From contig JAPYKE020000273.1 of the NCBI GenBank assembly GCA_028554795.2, positions 206,374 through 270,373 of the forward strand: DNA of 64,000 nt, in the 5' to 3' direction. The notes beneath the pieces are model-generated. The model was given only the letters and a program-made list of their open reading frames with translations, had not been told where the DNA came from and did no database searches. Position 1 is the stretch's first letter; each line of letters starts with the position of its first letter. Source of the stretch: Sinohyriopsis cumingii. Its lineage: Eukaryota > Mollusca > Bivalvia > Unionida > Unionidae. Shown in pieces: positions 50,500-62,010 of this stretch. A program made the translations under genes and the position numbers.

Positions 50500-51427
50500 G
50501 TCACCAAAACCAATTTTACTTAACCTTACCCAGTGACAGTTCCATGGAGGTTATTCCAACAACACGTTGTGCTGTTACACGGCCAAAGTACCTCAGGCCA
50601 TCCCATTAGATCACGAAGCCCATTGGGAAGTGGCTTTAGTGGAAATCATTCACCCGACCCAAGTTCTCAATGTCCTTCCCAATCAAAACTTTTTTGATGT
50701 GGAAGTTTATGACGAGCAAATGCAACAGTACTTGGATACCCATGGCAAATATGACAAGAAAACCCCTGGCACAAAAAATCAAAAGTACACCACCTGTCAC
50801 TTGTTCATTCCCCCAGGCTATTATTTTAGTGGTCAACATTTGGTGAGCACCATTACCTCCAGGTTTAATGTCGTGTTTCTGAAAGCTTTCGAAAGTGTCA
50901 AAAAAAGTGTCACTATGGAATACCACAAAGCAGCTCGTCGCTTCTTGATGAAATTTGACGGGAGTAAAATCGTGTCCATTTTATTTTGTCCTGAATTGTT
51001 TGACATGTTGGGCGGAGACATGGACATGAGAATGGCCATGCTCAAGAAAAAGGAATTACCAATCGTTTACGACAACGAGTCTTTTAGCAAGTTATTTCGT
51101 GCCCCGGTAGAACTGAACCAAGGACTGAATTTGATGTTTGTGTACTCCGATGTGGTGGAGTACAACGTGGTGGGACACACCTCCGTACCGTTACTGCGTG
51201 TCATTCCTTTCAAAGTGGATTCTGCCACGACCGCTGACGAGGAAGGTGGAAACACTTACCACGTTCACCGCGAATTTGTACTTCCTCACTATTTGCCTTT
51301 CAGTAAGTCTTATTTGGACACGGTCAACATTGCTATAAAAGGAGATCTGGGACAAAATATTCCATTCACCAAAGGAAAAGTCACGGTGAAACTCCATTTT
51401 CGAAAACGGTTCTCTCACGACTCGTAA
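50496..51427 (+). pseudogene. penton-like minor capsid protein, one-base break near the start
   Basis: The ATG at 50496 opens NQFYLTLPSDSSMEV, the typical start of Polinton penton-like proteins (FY..LPS..S). The frame is lost near 50540 at GGTTATTCC, and the rest is in the -1 frame, open to TAA at 51425. Recognisable blocks are HWEVALVEIIHP, CHLFIPPGYYF and a C-terminal SKSYLDTVNIAIKGDLGQ. Family: single jelly-roll capsid vertex protein. The break is not in an A-run, so it is a real indel or a sequence error. 284 residues in the main frame, normal length. Confidence 0.8.
51334..51342 (+). promoter_or_regulatory. TATA box for the pVI-like/MCP block
   Basis: TATAAAAGG in the penton 3' end, 97 nt before the ATG at 51431. 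Further TATA-like sites at 51700 (TATAAATG), 53006 (TATAAAATC) and 53480 (TATAAAG) precede the following genes by 140-190 nt. Confidence 0.5.
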
Positions 51428-51430
51428 GTC

Positions 51431-51805
51431 ATGTATCCAGTGTACCGAGGGGTTGCTCGACAGCGAGGACACGGTTTAGGAGATATGCTGAAATCGGCTT
51501 TTCGTTCGGTGGCCCCAGTCTTGAAACCGATGGTGACACGCGGATTGCACGCCTTGAAAGATGCGGCACTGACACAAGGCAAAGAATTTCTCCAAAATGT
51601 CATCATCGACAAACAAAACCCTAAAGAAGCCTTCATGAGGGCAGGCAAAAATGTCTTGCTGCAAACGGGGAAAGACCTTTTGGGCCGCCGAGAAACACCT
51701 ATAAATGCCCTGCACGCTACCGAGTCGGGCATTCAGCAAGGACAAGGCAGAAAGAGACGACGAAGAAAACACCCTTTCACCAGAGAAGAACTGTTCGAGA
51801 CTTAG
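51431..51805 (+). CDS. pVI-like minor capsid protein
   Basis: 124 residues, three bases after the penton stop. N-terminal VYRGVARQRGHGLGDMLKSA, with the RGHGLG motif conserved in Polintons and adenovirus pVI relatives. Then an amphipathic helix region (FRSVAPVLKPMV, GLHALKDAALTQGKEFL), and a basic end QGQGRKRRRRKHPFTREEL. In adenovirus the counterpart is a membrane-lytic capsid cement protein; here function is inferred by position and motif. Intact. Confidence 0.75.
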   Translation: MYPVYRGVARQRGHGLGDMLKSAFRSVAPVLKPMVTRGLHALKDAALTQGKEFLQNVIIDKQNPKEAFMRAGKNVLLQTGKDLLGRRETPINALHATESGIQQGQGRKRRRRKHPFTREELFET

Positions 51806-51887
51806 ACGTTTTCGATTATTGAGAAAGAACAAAATGATGCACTGAGAATCTTGCGCTTGTTCCAAGTTGGAACTGGATCTGTTTGCC

Positions 51888-53141
51888 ATGCCCCCCACCA
51901 TGATGACCATGCAAGAATCCCAGTGGGTGGAATTTCACCCTGTCTCCTCTTTGATAGCCTCAGCTCCCATCGAGTTTGAAATCAAAGGACAGCCCGAAGA
52001 TTACATCGATCTGAATAGCAGTTACTTGTACCTGAAAGTCAAAGTTGTCGATGAGGATAATACGCCCCTAGATGGTGATGAGGTAATAGCTCCCGTCAAC
52101 AATTTCATGCATTCCTTGTTCAGTGGAGTGGACTTGTACTTGAATAACAAACTAGTCAGTAGCAGCATGGATACTTACCCTTATCGAGCGAACCTGGAAA
52201 ATCTCTTGACGTACGGAATAGACGCCAAGAACACTCATCTCAATGCCTGTGTGGTATGGGAAGCTGACGATGCAGGCCAGTTTGAAAAATTCGAAATTAA
52301 TACAACCAAAGAACACAATGCGGGATTTGTAGAACGAACAGACAGAATCAAAAGTGGAGATAGTTTAGAACTGATGGATCGTTTGCATTTGGACATGTGG
52401 TTACAAGAAAAGTATTTGTTGAACGGAGTGAATCTCCGCCTGAGACTGAATCGTATTAGTGCCGCTTTCCATTTGATAGGTACTAGTGCTTGCAAAACTG
52501 TCATCGAGGAAGCCAGGCTCTACGTACGACGCGTGGAAGTGTTACCTAAAGTGGGTAACGACATCAGTCAGACGTTGAGGAGAACGACCGCCAAGTATCC
52601 CATACGACGCGTGGAAGTGAAAACCTTCACCATTCCTACTGGGCTGCATTCCATGATCGAAGATCATCTGTTCCAAGGACAGTTACCCAAACGTTTGATC
52701 CTTGGTATCGTCGAGAATGCAGCCTTCAACGGAGCTTTGGCTAAAAATCCTTTCCACTTTAAACACTTTGACGTGTCCAAGATCGAAGTCATTCGCGATG
52801 GCAAGACCTTGTGTACCCGACCTTTCGAACCTAACTTTGACAAGAAGAATTACTTGAGGTCGTACTTGTCCCTGTACGAAGCCACCGGTCAGTTAGGAAC
52901 CAACACCAGTCACGGTATTACGTACGACGATTATGTAGGAGGCTATGCTTTGTGGACTTTCGATTTCACTCCTGACCAAGGCAGCGACGAGGGACATTTC
53001 CACCCTATAAAATCTGGCCAGATTCGTGTGGAAATTCAGTTTACTACAAATCTAACAGAGACGGTGAACGTCCTCCTGTATGCCGAATTCGATAATGCCA
53101 TAGAAATCAACAGTTTGAGAGAAGTCATTCTAGACTATTAG
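51888..53141 (+). CDS. mcp: major capsid protein (double jelly-roll)
   Basis: 417 residues from ATG 51888 (MPPTMMTMQESQWVEFHPVS); the frame also extends a few codons upstream without an ATG. Typical Polinton MCP blocks: FEIKGQPEDYIDLNSSYLYL, a hexon-like NFMHSLFSGVDLYLN, AYLENLLTYG-type text as RANLENLLTYG, DRLHLDMWLQEKYLLNGVNL, and the C-terminal ALWTFDFTPDQ...IEINSLREVILDY. This is the family often listed as F54H12.2-like proteins in invertebrates. It forms hexagonal capsomers (family knowledge). Intact, five bases before the next gene. Confidence 0.92.
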   Translation: MPPTMMTMQESQWVEFHPVSSLIASAPIEFEIKGQPEDYIDLNSSYLYLKVKVVDEDNTPLDGDEVIAPVNNFMHSLFSGVDLYLNNKLVSSSMDTYPYRANLENLLTYGIDAKNTHLNACVVWEADDAGQFEKFEINTTKEHNAGFVERTDRIKSGDSLELMDRLHLDMWLQEKYLLNGVNLRLRLNRISAAFHLIGTSACKTVIEEARLYVRRVEVLPKVGNDISQTLRRTTAKYPIRRVEVKTFTIPTGLHSMIEDHLFQGQLPKRLILGIVENAAFNGALAKNPFHFKHFDVSKIEVIRDGKTLCTRPFEPNFDKKNYLRSYLSLYEATGQLGTNTSHGITYDDYVGGYALWTFDFTPDQGSDEGHFHPIKSGQIRVEIQFTTNLTETVNVLLYAEFDNAIEINSLREVILDY

Positions 53142-53146
53142 AAGCC

Positions 53147-53647
53147 ATGGAAGACTGCTATCCCTCTTTACCTAGTGGAGAAACTTTGGAGATGGAATGT
53201 GAGGAGACCGTGGAAGGAGAATCCCAAGACAAAGACGATGAAGTTATGATGAAGTCAAGATGGCCAGAACAAGAAGCCCATTTAGTCTCCTGTTTTGCCA
53301 AACACTTGGTCGAAAAAATGACGGAATTGATCAAGAAAGATTGCAATGGATGTCAAAACAATCATCCCAGTCAAATTCAACACGATAAATGCCTGATGCT
53401 GAGTCAAGAAGAAAAATTGGATGAGTATCTGGACGAAGCTTGGAGTCTCATCTCGGACGAAGTCGTGTTGCATCAGTGGTATAAAGACTTGCGTGAACAT
53501 TCTTGTCTACCATTAATCACGCAAGAGATTCATCGTATCGAAGCTGTCCTGAATCAGAGTGGGGAGACGAAGCGAAGAAACGGTTACTTGTCAGACATTT
53601 TCAAGCAAAAAGTCAGGATCGAATTGATCACTTATCATTACCTGTGA
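53147..53647 (+). CDS. conserved Polinton CxxC protein
   Basis: 166 residues. Acidic N-terminus, then a helix (VSCFAKHLVEKMTELIKKDC), then a metal-site-like CNGCQNNHPSQIQHDKC with two Cys, a His and a further Cys. The C-terminal helices are less conserved. A gene of this shape sits between MCP and protease in many Polintons. No function known to me. It starts five bases after the MCP stop and ends 13 bases before the protease. Confidence 0.7.
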   Translation: MEDCYPSLPSGETLEMECEETVEGESQDKDDEVMMKSRWPEQEAHLVSCFAKHLVEKMTELIKKDCNGCQNNHPSQIQHDKCLMLSQEEKLDEYLDEAWSLISDEVVLHQWYKDLREHSCLPLITQEIHRIEAVLNQSGETKRRNGYLSDIFKQKVRIELITYHYL

Positions 53648-53660
53648 AGAAGAAAAAAAC

Positions 53661-54221
53661 ATGGATACCTGGGAACTTTATTACCTTTTGAACCACAGCT
53701 CGTACACGGCTTCTTGGAATCCTGTCGTCTGTACTAAAGATGAAGTCCCTCATCGCAAACCTCAAGGCCATCAAGCTTATGTGATCAACACGGACGACAG
53801 TCATCTCCCAGGAACCCACTGGGTAGCCGTCTACTTTCCTCAAGAAGGATGTGTGGAATATTTCGATTCGTACGGATTGCCCCCTTTGGAAGACGATATC
53901 ATCGACTTTATGAGAAGAAATGCTCAGACCACCCGATTCAATAATGTGAAATTACAAGGCACAGATTCCTTGGTGTGTGGCCAATATTGTGTGTATTTTC
54001 TGCATCATCGCAGCCTGGGCTATTCCTTAGAACATTTAGTGACTCATTTTGATCCTCGTTCTTCTTCAAGAAACGATGTGAAAGTAGATCGATGGTTTTG
54101 TGACCATTATGCTTATCTTTTGTCTCAAGCTAGGAAACGTAGTGTCCATCAATGGTCTAATGACTTCCAACAGTGGAAATCACAATTTCATTCACAACGT
54201 TGTCAGCCCTGTCCAAGATAA
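53661..54221 (+). CDS. pro: adenain-like cysteine protease
   Basis: 186 residues, intact. Catalytic set in order: H53 (GTHWVAVYF), D69 (VEYFDSYG), Q108 and C110 (VCGQYCVYFL), as in adenovirus maturation protease and other C5/Ulp1-like enzymes. Expected to cleave capsid precursor proteins during maturation. An AATAAA polyadenylation signal lies downstream in A/T-rich sequence near 54334. Confidence 0.93.
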   Translation: MDTWELYYLLNHSSYTASWNPVVCTKDEVPHRKPQGHQAYVINTDDSHLPGTHWVAVYFPQEGCVEYFDSYGLPPLEDDIIDFMRRNAQTTRFNNVKLQGTDSLVCGQYCVYFLHHRSLGYSLEHLVTHFDPRSSSRNDVKVDRWFCDHYAYLLSQARKRSVHQWSNDFQQWKSQFHSQRCQPCPR

Positions 54222-54381
54222 TGTGTAAATTGAAAAAAGATGTTTGTGATTTGAAAAAAAAAATGTTTGATGTTATATTGTTGGATTATTGTTAAAAATG
54301 TTAGAGTTGTTGGTTAGTGTTAAGTGATTTTGAATAAAAAATGTTGTGTTTTGAAAAAAATGCCTTTGTCTTTTGTTTGGC

Positions 54382-54698
54382 TATAAGAATGTTGATTCAT
54401 GCTCTTTGACTTCTTTCTATCTCTCTCATGACACTCATTGATCGTTCCGGATCGAAAACCGTGTGGGGGATGTTTTCCTTCACGTCCGCGCTTTGACTTT
54501 AAGAACCGGGGTAGTTTCCAGTCTAACCATCCATTGTCGACTCATCCTCCTACGAAGATGTGCTCCAAACTAGCTAAGCTAAACGAAGCCTACGTGAATT
54601 TGCATAGGGTGAGACAAAGTCTGATACCGAAGCCAGAAGAGATAGAGAATGTGAGAATGCTAAAAGGCACTGAAGACCTGATAGAAGAGCTCTTTTGA
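54382..54698 (+). pseudogene. possible last gene of the element, broken
   Basis: TATAAG at 54382 lies 46 nt before an ATG at 54428 whose frame stops after about 22 codons. Another frame, open to TGA at 54696, continues with a basic Cys/Pro segment and a helical end (KMCSKLAKLNEAYVNLHRVR, then EDLIEELF; internal ATG 54558). GC content drops to host level right after the stop, so this marks the right edge. Protein unrecognised. Confidence 0.45.
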
Positions 54699-54720
54699 GG
54701 ATACTTACAAAGTAAATGAA

Positions 54721-56657
54721 AGAATTCATACTTTAACTTTTGATGGTGGTGGAAACAAAACTATGCCCCTGTATATCTATGTTAACTCAATGCTCTTGCT
54801 AATTACTATTACATGGCTTATTATATACATATACTTTATCCCTCGCAATGGTAAGCTTAAAAAGTCTTGGAATAATAATTCTAGATCTCTGAAATATTCA
54901 TAGTACTTCCGCCAATCAATGCTATGAGCAGTTTTCCCATTTATGATTATCAATTTGGCTGCCTCTTGTGTAAAGACAAGTAATGTACCTTTCCGCTTTG
55001 AGACAATAATTGGCACACCAGAATAATAAGTCTTGCTTAAGTCAAGAAAGCGCTATTTCTCCTAAGGAATTAAACAGTACGAAGGAAATAGGGATTTAAT
55101 AATCCTTATGGTCAGCTCCGCGCTATAAATATATATCAGATATGCTATGCTAAGTACGCAATATTCACCAGTCTTACCAGCAGAAAGTGCCTAGGAACGG
55201 TTGCACTGATACTAGTTGTGTTGTGTCTGCCATACGTTCGTTGATGCAAATGACGTATATACGCGCATAGCTTCATGTATATCTTTGCATACGTCTTCGT
55301 GTGTGTCTTCGTTTATGTATTCACGTAGGTACTTGTTATGTCGACGGACAATCTCAGAGACGTGTATACAAAATAGTGGGCGTGGACAGTGCACCGTGTT
55401 CGTGGACATTGTGTTCGTTGTCTTTGCTGACCGTGGTCGTTGTCGTCTTGGATTTTGTGGTCATAAACCTTGTGGACTCCTGTACTGAGTAATATGATAA
55501 TAGCGGTTTGGTTGATTACTGATCTAGGTTGAAGTCTTCTACCACACATGACTATCCTCTTGCATGGGGGTCTGTAGGTAACTTTCAAGCATGTGTGTGC
55601 GCATGTGATGTGAGGACAAAATCATTTATTTGTTTTTAATATAAAACTTTGACCTAGATTTGTAAAAAATATCACTGATTCTGTAGACCATTTGGCCACC
55701 TTGGGAAATAGAAATATCCCGAAACATTGTCGGCAAAATACTTTTAATCATGTTCAATTCGTCCAAATACAGTAACTTTAACGTTCAGTCACCTGTTAGA
55801 TGGATGAAAATTCAACATGTATCTTTTAAAAAATGTTCCATTTCCAAATTCACAATATCAATTGCCTTAAATGAACCATTTTTTAAAGTATGTAAGCCGT
55901 CAATAAAATGTGTGGAGACATGAGATTAAATAGATTGATCGATAAAGTTATTCATTTCAACTTTGTTTATTCATGGTTGTAAATACTTGCTGACGGGTTT
56001 TGCAACATATTTATTATTACAAGTTATCAATTCAATACCATTAGATGTTGTAGAATTAGTATTATAACGCATCTGAAGTATTTCTTTGATATTAATGCTA
56101 CTGCCATAAGTAATTTTGCTAACAAAATACCAGTGTAAACATCAGGGTCAGTTATATTTAGTTGATGAACCATGGCTTTCAAACACTGAACAAGCTTATC
56201 TAATGTATTAATCAAGTATTCTAATATTGTCAAATCGTATGTCAGAACTAACATGCCCTACCATTCAGCTGCATTTTTTATACTTAATAAACATATTTCA
56301 TCTTCGCCTTCTATCATTCGTTATGCTTATTTACATATGTTAAGTTCTTTCATTCAGCTTTGTTTCATCACTGTCTTCCTTATGGAATATGTATACACTT
56401 ACAAGGCAACGTAGCAGCATAGGTAACAGTTACCTATCCCTTCTGTAGTTACATATTTTTCTGTTACTTCTGCTTATATCATACTTCTCCTTGTGTGATT
56501 ATATAACTATCTTGTATGTCCTATACAAAACAGCGCCAACACCGCATATGTACAAAAATGTGTTCATATATACCCTTCAAAATACCACAAAAAACTATAT
56601 GCAACAAACCAAAGTCTTTCCTTTTCGCACATTTCATGCAGATTAACCTTATTTACA
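54721..56657. other. host DNA right of the element, no gene recognised
   Basis: AT-rich. No terminal inverted repeat matching the left edge was found in the first kilobase. Confidence 0.5.
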
Positions 56658-56785
56658 GCTTTGTTGCATGTCATTACTCTTGCATCCTCTCTATGTTAAA
56701 TGCAGTACTTTTGCATCCTGTCTTTGTTACACGCCATTACTCTTGCATTCTGTCTTTGTTACACGCCATTGCTCTTGCAACAAAC
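56658..56785 (+). repeat. about 32-bp tandem repeat, 4 copies
   Basis: Unit TCTTTGTTACACGCCATTAC followed by TCTTGCATTCTG. The last two copies are nearly identical, the first two diverged. Confidence 0.8.
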
Positions 56786-57289
56786 CCAATAACAAACTAA
56801 AACATATTTTAAAGAAACCCTTAAATTCGACACGTGCAGTTTGCTTTTATTTACTGCGTACTTTAAGACATTCTGGGTTTTTTCTGTCAACCATTCATTT
56901 TTCTTTCTTCTTCTTCTTCCGCTTCTTAGTGTTTACATTTTGTTGATTAAATTTTGTTTCATTATTGTGACATATTTTTGTGTCTTTTGTATGCCATTTT
57001 CATCATTACATGCTTAGTAGCGGTTATTGCACAGATATATATGTGTATAAATATCGTACTGGAAGTTGAGAAAACTTGTGAACCAGTCCCATTGCTTGTT
57101 TCTATATCAAGGCGATAGAGTTATTGAAATGAAATAAAATTTTAACAGATTTTAGAAGATTGCAGTGTGTGTCATACTACATTCTGGCCTCAAAATTTGA
57201 TTTCAAAGTCAAAGTAATTCCACTTTGGAAATTATTTCGTTTCAGGCTGGAGATATTCCGAATAAGCACAATAACAATCGGCATCATTA

Positions 57290-57400
57290 TCAGAGTGTGT
57301 CCCGTACCGCATTTATATCATTAGCAGTGTGTCCCGTAGCGCGTTTATATTATTATCACTGTGTCCCGCATGCATTACCAGCTTGTCTCGTACCGCTTTT
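57290..57400 (+). repeat. about 32-bp degenerate repeat, 3-4 copies
   Basis: Built on GTGTGTCCCGTACCGC plus ATTTATATCATTAG, increasingly diverged to the right. Confidence 0.65.
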
Positions 57401-57451
57401 TCTCCTCTTTATAACGTGTGAAATAGTTTAGACGCATTCACGAAACCTTTT

Positions 57452-57470
57452 TAATACACACACACACACA

Positions 57471-57561
<91 letters not shown>
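57452..57561 (+). repeat. (CA)n(TA)n microsatellite
   Basis: Short (CA)n then a long (TA)n tract, read directly. Confidence 0.95.
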
Positions 57562-57565
<4 letters not shown>

Positions 57566-57619
57566 TGTTTGTTAAGTTAAAAAAATTAAATTCCATTAAA
57601 TGTCCTTGTAATGTAATTT

Positions 57620-58425
57620 TATTTACTGGATTTGACATTGTCCACAATTTTATTTGCTGGATTTGACATTGTCCAGAAATTCTGTTCAGTTCTGTTTGAT
57701 TTGACTGTTATTTTTTTTATTGATAAACACCTCATAAGAGAAACATTGTATCTAGTTTTTAACCTTGATTCAGAACCAATGACAGTTTTGGTAAACAACT
57801 TTTTGTGTCTTTTTTTATAATTCTTTCTCAGAGTAAGAATCATGAAGTTAAGTCAAGGTCATACCTGGACTACGTGACATCAAACATGTGTCTATTATTA
57901 AAAACTTCAATTTTTTTTAGAAGATCCGAGAATCTGTTTTGCGTCTTAATCAGAGTATAACTGTTGGTTGTAATAGACGTTGGTCAGTCGGGCTCCAAAC
58001 AACTGACACGTTAAGTTATGTTTTGACCAGTTTGAGTTGAAATTTTAGTTTATTGAATTTCAAGTGATTCTTTTCCCTGGAAATATGTAAGAGCTCCTAC
58101 AAAACTCTTGGACAAAGACATTCACTGAAATTTATACGGAATTCAAAACTGGAATAATATTCTCTATGATTCAACAAGAAACTGTTGACATAACAGCACT
58201 TCGCAGGTTACAATACACGGCATCGTCTTTCATCTTGGATTTCATAGGGATTCGAACTCAGTTTCATCCAGGACTTTTTATTACTAGGCCTTATATTTTA
58301 TAATTCTTGGATTATTTTTGGATCAGATTCGTAAAACCGTAAGTTCTTTTTTTCTTACTTTTTCACTTGGTATTCTAGGGAAATAAATAATTTGTTAAAG
58401 ATTGTTGTCTTCACTCTTTTTTGTT
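57620..58425 (+). repeat. LTR-like dispersed repeat copy
   Basis: Parallels 15350-16170 in order and length. Ends at CTTTTTTGTTAC, directly followed by the SINE. Confidence 0.55.
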
Positions 58426-58427
58426 AC

Positions 58428-58575
58428 AACCGCTCCGGTGGCCTTGTGGTTAGAGCATCCACCTCAGATGCGGGAGGTCTTGGGTTCGATCCTCTGCCGA
58501 GTCATACCAAAGACTTACAAAAATATTACTAACTACTGCCTCGCTTGGCATAAATACCAAATAAATCTCCAAAAG
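58428..58575 (+). mobile_element. tRNA-derived SINE
   Basis: Starts GCTCCGGTGGCCTTGTGGTT (A box region TGGCCTTGTGGTTAGAG) and contains the B box GGTTCGATCC, spaced as in a tRNA. A conserved tail with GAGTCATACCAAAGACTTA and 'cgcttggcat' follows. The head-tail combination is typical of SINEs shared by many molluscs (memory, not searched). Not a functional tRNA. Confidence 0.8.
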
Positions 58576-58613
58576 GTAAAGAAAATGTCAGTGTTCTCAT
58601 AGGTTATCGTACC

Positions 58614-58738
<125 letters not shown>

Positions 58739-58763
58739 CTACTATTTTCAAACTGTTTGGTAG

Positions 58764-58931
<168 letters not shown>

Positions 58932-59215
58932 TAAGTAACAATTAAACAAGTAATATTACACATTTCGTATGAGGCTATAATCTGAAACGCTTGTTTTGTT
59001 GTCATTTTACAAGGATAAACATCAGAATATTACCTCGGAAATTTGACTTCTGGATAAACTTTATCCGTTGAACATAGTACATCTTTAATATTTTCTTATT
59101 TGGTTTGTGATCTCGACTTTAATTCACATTCTGTGAGGTACAAAATAATAAAATGTTATTTTCCAGCACTTTAATAATAATCGAAGAATTAATTAAGAAA
59201 TAATTTCGAAAATAA

Positions 59216-59416
<201 letters not shown>

Positions 59417-59435
59417 CCACCACTGCGTCTCCTAC

Positions 59436-59522
<87 letters not shown>
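59436..59522 (+). repeat. (TA)n microsatellite
   Basis: Read directly; starts about 20 bp after the SRCR stop codon. Confidence 0.95.
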
Positions 59523-59530
<8 letters not shown>

Positions 59531-60849
59531 TTTTTTTGGGGGGGGCCTTATCCTCTGAAAAAGCAGACACATCTATAACACAGAGGTTCGTGACACCCCC
59601 ACTGATTTTGTCATTAAGTGTTAGGACTGAGATAATCTCCCTGGGGTTGGTTGTTAGGGGGAGAGGGGAGAGGTTACCCCGATTTCAAGTAAACGTATCG
59701 GTACTGTCAGTCTATTTTAGAAATTATATTGCGTAAATGTTGAAATTTACCTGTTAGGATATTATAGAATCCTTAGGTTAAAAATTCATCAATGACAATT
59801 TTAAACAATGCGTGAGAAAATTCTTTATGTGTGTGAACGTGATCTCTTTGCAAAAATCGTGTGTCTCGCGCGCAATGATTGGATTTGACAAGTATGCAAC
59901 CTTGTCATAGCAAATCAATATGACGATAAGGTGAATAGTTCAGGTAAGCACCCTTTGTACGTTGGCTAATGGGTCGGATATATAAATGTCAGGCGACTAT
60001 ACATACAGTAGTGAACCTGGTGGTGACACTTCAGCCCGTTGTACGGTTATTTGTGTTATAGATGTCTTTGGACATTTGTAGCAACTGGATTTTTGCAATC
60101 TTCATACAGAAACGCATATATATGTGTATACCAATCATTCGTAATTGCTTTTAACAATAGATAAGTAATAATTGATCATTTCTGCATGTACACAAATAAA
60201 TTTTAATACATTAAGTGATAAAAACAGTGTAAATATCTCAGAAATAACACATACAAAATAAAGCTGTTGTTATCCATTTGATGAAGTCTATTTTCTTCAC
60301 CAAAACGATTTTTCTTTATATTTTTCATGTGACCATGAAAATACAAACATCGCAAGTCATGTCCGTTCAAAGTAACATTCTTTATCGACGAATATCACAT
60401 ACTTATATAAAATAAAATTTATTTATAGTCGGCATGATCTAAAACTACAATTCAAAATGAGCTATAGTGAGCTTTTTACCGATATGATATAAAAAAAAAC
60501 TACAAGGACATTAAATCTATCATGATTTGCAAGACATACCAACACAGCATAAGACATAGATACAATGGGACAAAACACATTATAAGCAAGAAATATTTAG
60601 GTACCTAAAAAACCACAGGTAAGGGCATGAAGACTGCAACAAAATAAAGCCTAGGGTAATTAAAATTATAGGTTAAAATCGAAATTCAAATGAAATTAAA
60701 GCAAAGGCACCAGTCTAGAAGTAAATTCATGCTGAGTTGCAGATTAAGCCTAACTTAAAAGAAAGAAACTAATAGTAAGGCATTGATGATACAAAGACAA
60801 GGACAGTAAAACAAGACGGAAGCACAAATATGACTTGTTATCATCGCAG
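59523..60849. other. no gene recognised
   Basis: AT-rich 3' flank of the second SRCR cassette. A TATATAAATG near 59978 is isolated. Nothing supported. Confidence 0.45.
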
Positions 60850-61625
60850 GGGAGTTGGCGCGGGTGGGGTGTATCATATTTTGTACATATTACATTAACA
60901 GTCTTTACCATTCCAGGATAAAATTAATGACTGAAAAATGAATTTAAATTTGATTGGTCTCTAAAATGATTAGGTAACCTATTTCATAGAATGGCAGCTG
61001 CATTTCTAAAAGATGTCTTACCGTATGTTGAGGTTTTAATTTTTGGGATATCTAAAATATTTGAATTTATAAGTAGTATTTATTGTGCTTAAAACATTTT
61101 AACTTATCCAAAATTTGGGAGCACACTAAATCAGAAATTGCAAAGTCTATGGAGCCATGGCCTTAAGTCTGCGAACTATCAATGGTGGCATTTATGCCTT
61201 AAGTAAGATTTTCTAATATCTACTTTAAATCGTCACACATACATCTCAGAGCATGCTTTTGCATTTTTTCAAGTTTAGTAATGTTCATGTCAATGAGGAA
61301 AAGTCAGGCTAAGGCACAGAAATTGAAGTTGGAAGGACAATTGTAAGATTGTCAATTTGTTGAGTCTAGTTAAATTCTAGACATCATGTTTCAAGATTGG
61401 GAGTCGCCTTGAAGCTTTCCTACAGAGATTGTTTACATGTCAATCAAATTGCAGTTGATAGTCAATAACAGGTCTTAGTTCTCTGGCAGTTTCTTCACTG
61501 TTTATGACAGCTCTGCGTATGTTAAGTACAGGCTTCATACTGAGTGTATTTGTAGCTAGTGCTTTAAGCTTCTCAAGGTTGGCTTTTATTGTGTTCGCAG
61601 TGAACCAGTACATCAGGGTGTTGGA
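60850..61625 (-). pseudogene. decayed LINE reverse transcriptase 3' end
   Basis: Minus-strand reading from 61625 downward gives, in broken frames, the region after the RT active site: WFTANTIKANLEKLKALA, NIRRAVINSEE, LRPVIDYQL, HVNNLCRKASRRL, KLEKMQKHALRC-like text. It ends with YGKTSFRNAAAILWNRLP near 60990. This is the order of CR1/Rex1/jockey-type ORF2 C-termini. Many stops; dead. Confidence 0.6.
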
Positions 61626-62010
61626 GAAAAGGACAAAGAGCTATTATTACAACTCTATGGTCTTAACCTAAGTAAAAGAAAAGAGCGAAAGCAAACCATT
61701 TTCCTAAAATTCAAAAAATAATTTATTTCGCTTGAAAACAAAGTGAATATTGAAAACGAACATATTGTAATTCGACTTAAATCCCAAAATCGTCAAAAAT
61801 GTTATATATTCAATCTTAATTAATAACGTTTTAATTAAATTCCAATGGTGTTCGAAATAAGATCCAATGTTGAATGTGTTAATGTGCCTGTTGTGGCCTG
61901 TGACGTGGTGATGTGACAACAGTCTTTTGATGAATCACTTTAATATAATCCAAGATGTTCTTGTTTGAATTCACTTTAATTCCTAGTTAATGTTTATATC
62001 CAAGACTTAT

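Larger units (their letters stand above)
39614..54720. mobile_element. endogenous Polinton/Maverick (adintovirus-like) element, degraded
   Basis: A compact GC-richer block with the Polinton core set: protein-primed-type DNA polymerase B, retroviral-type integrase, A32-like ATPase, adenain-like protease, penton-like and major capsid proteins, plus a pX-like core protein, a pVI-like protein and accessory genes. Most genes run on plus, with two minus-strand genes at the left. Flanking DNA is AT-rich. Stops, indels and a large polymerase deletion show it is not an intact virus. No inverted repeat pair enclosing the whole block was found, so the edges (about 39.6 and 54.7 kb) are set by composition and the last genes. 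Confidence 0.9.

Noticed and set aside
50567..51427. Penton gene starting with TTG at 50567
   Set aside because: The conserved N-terminus lies upstream at ATG 50496 in another frame, so 50567 is only the point where the broken frame opens.
58428..58500. Apparent tRNA gene
   Set aside because: A and B boxes are present, but acceptor and anticodon stems do not pair properly and a SINE tail follows, so it is a tRNA-derived SINE.
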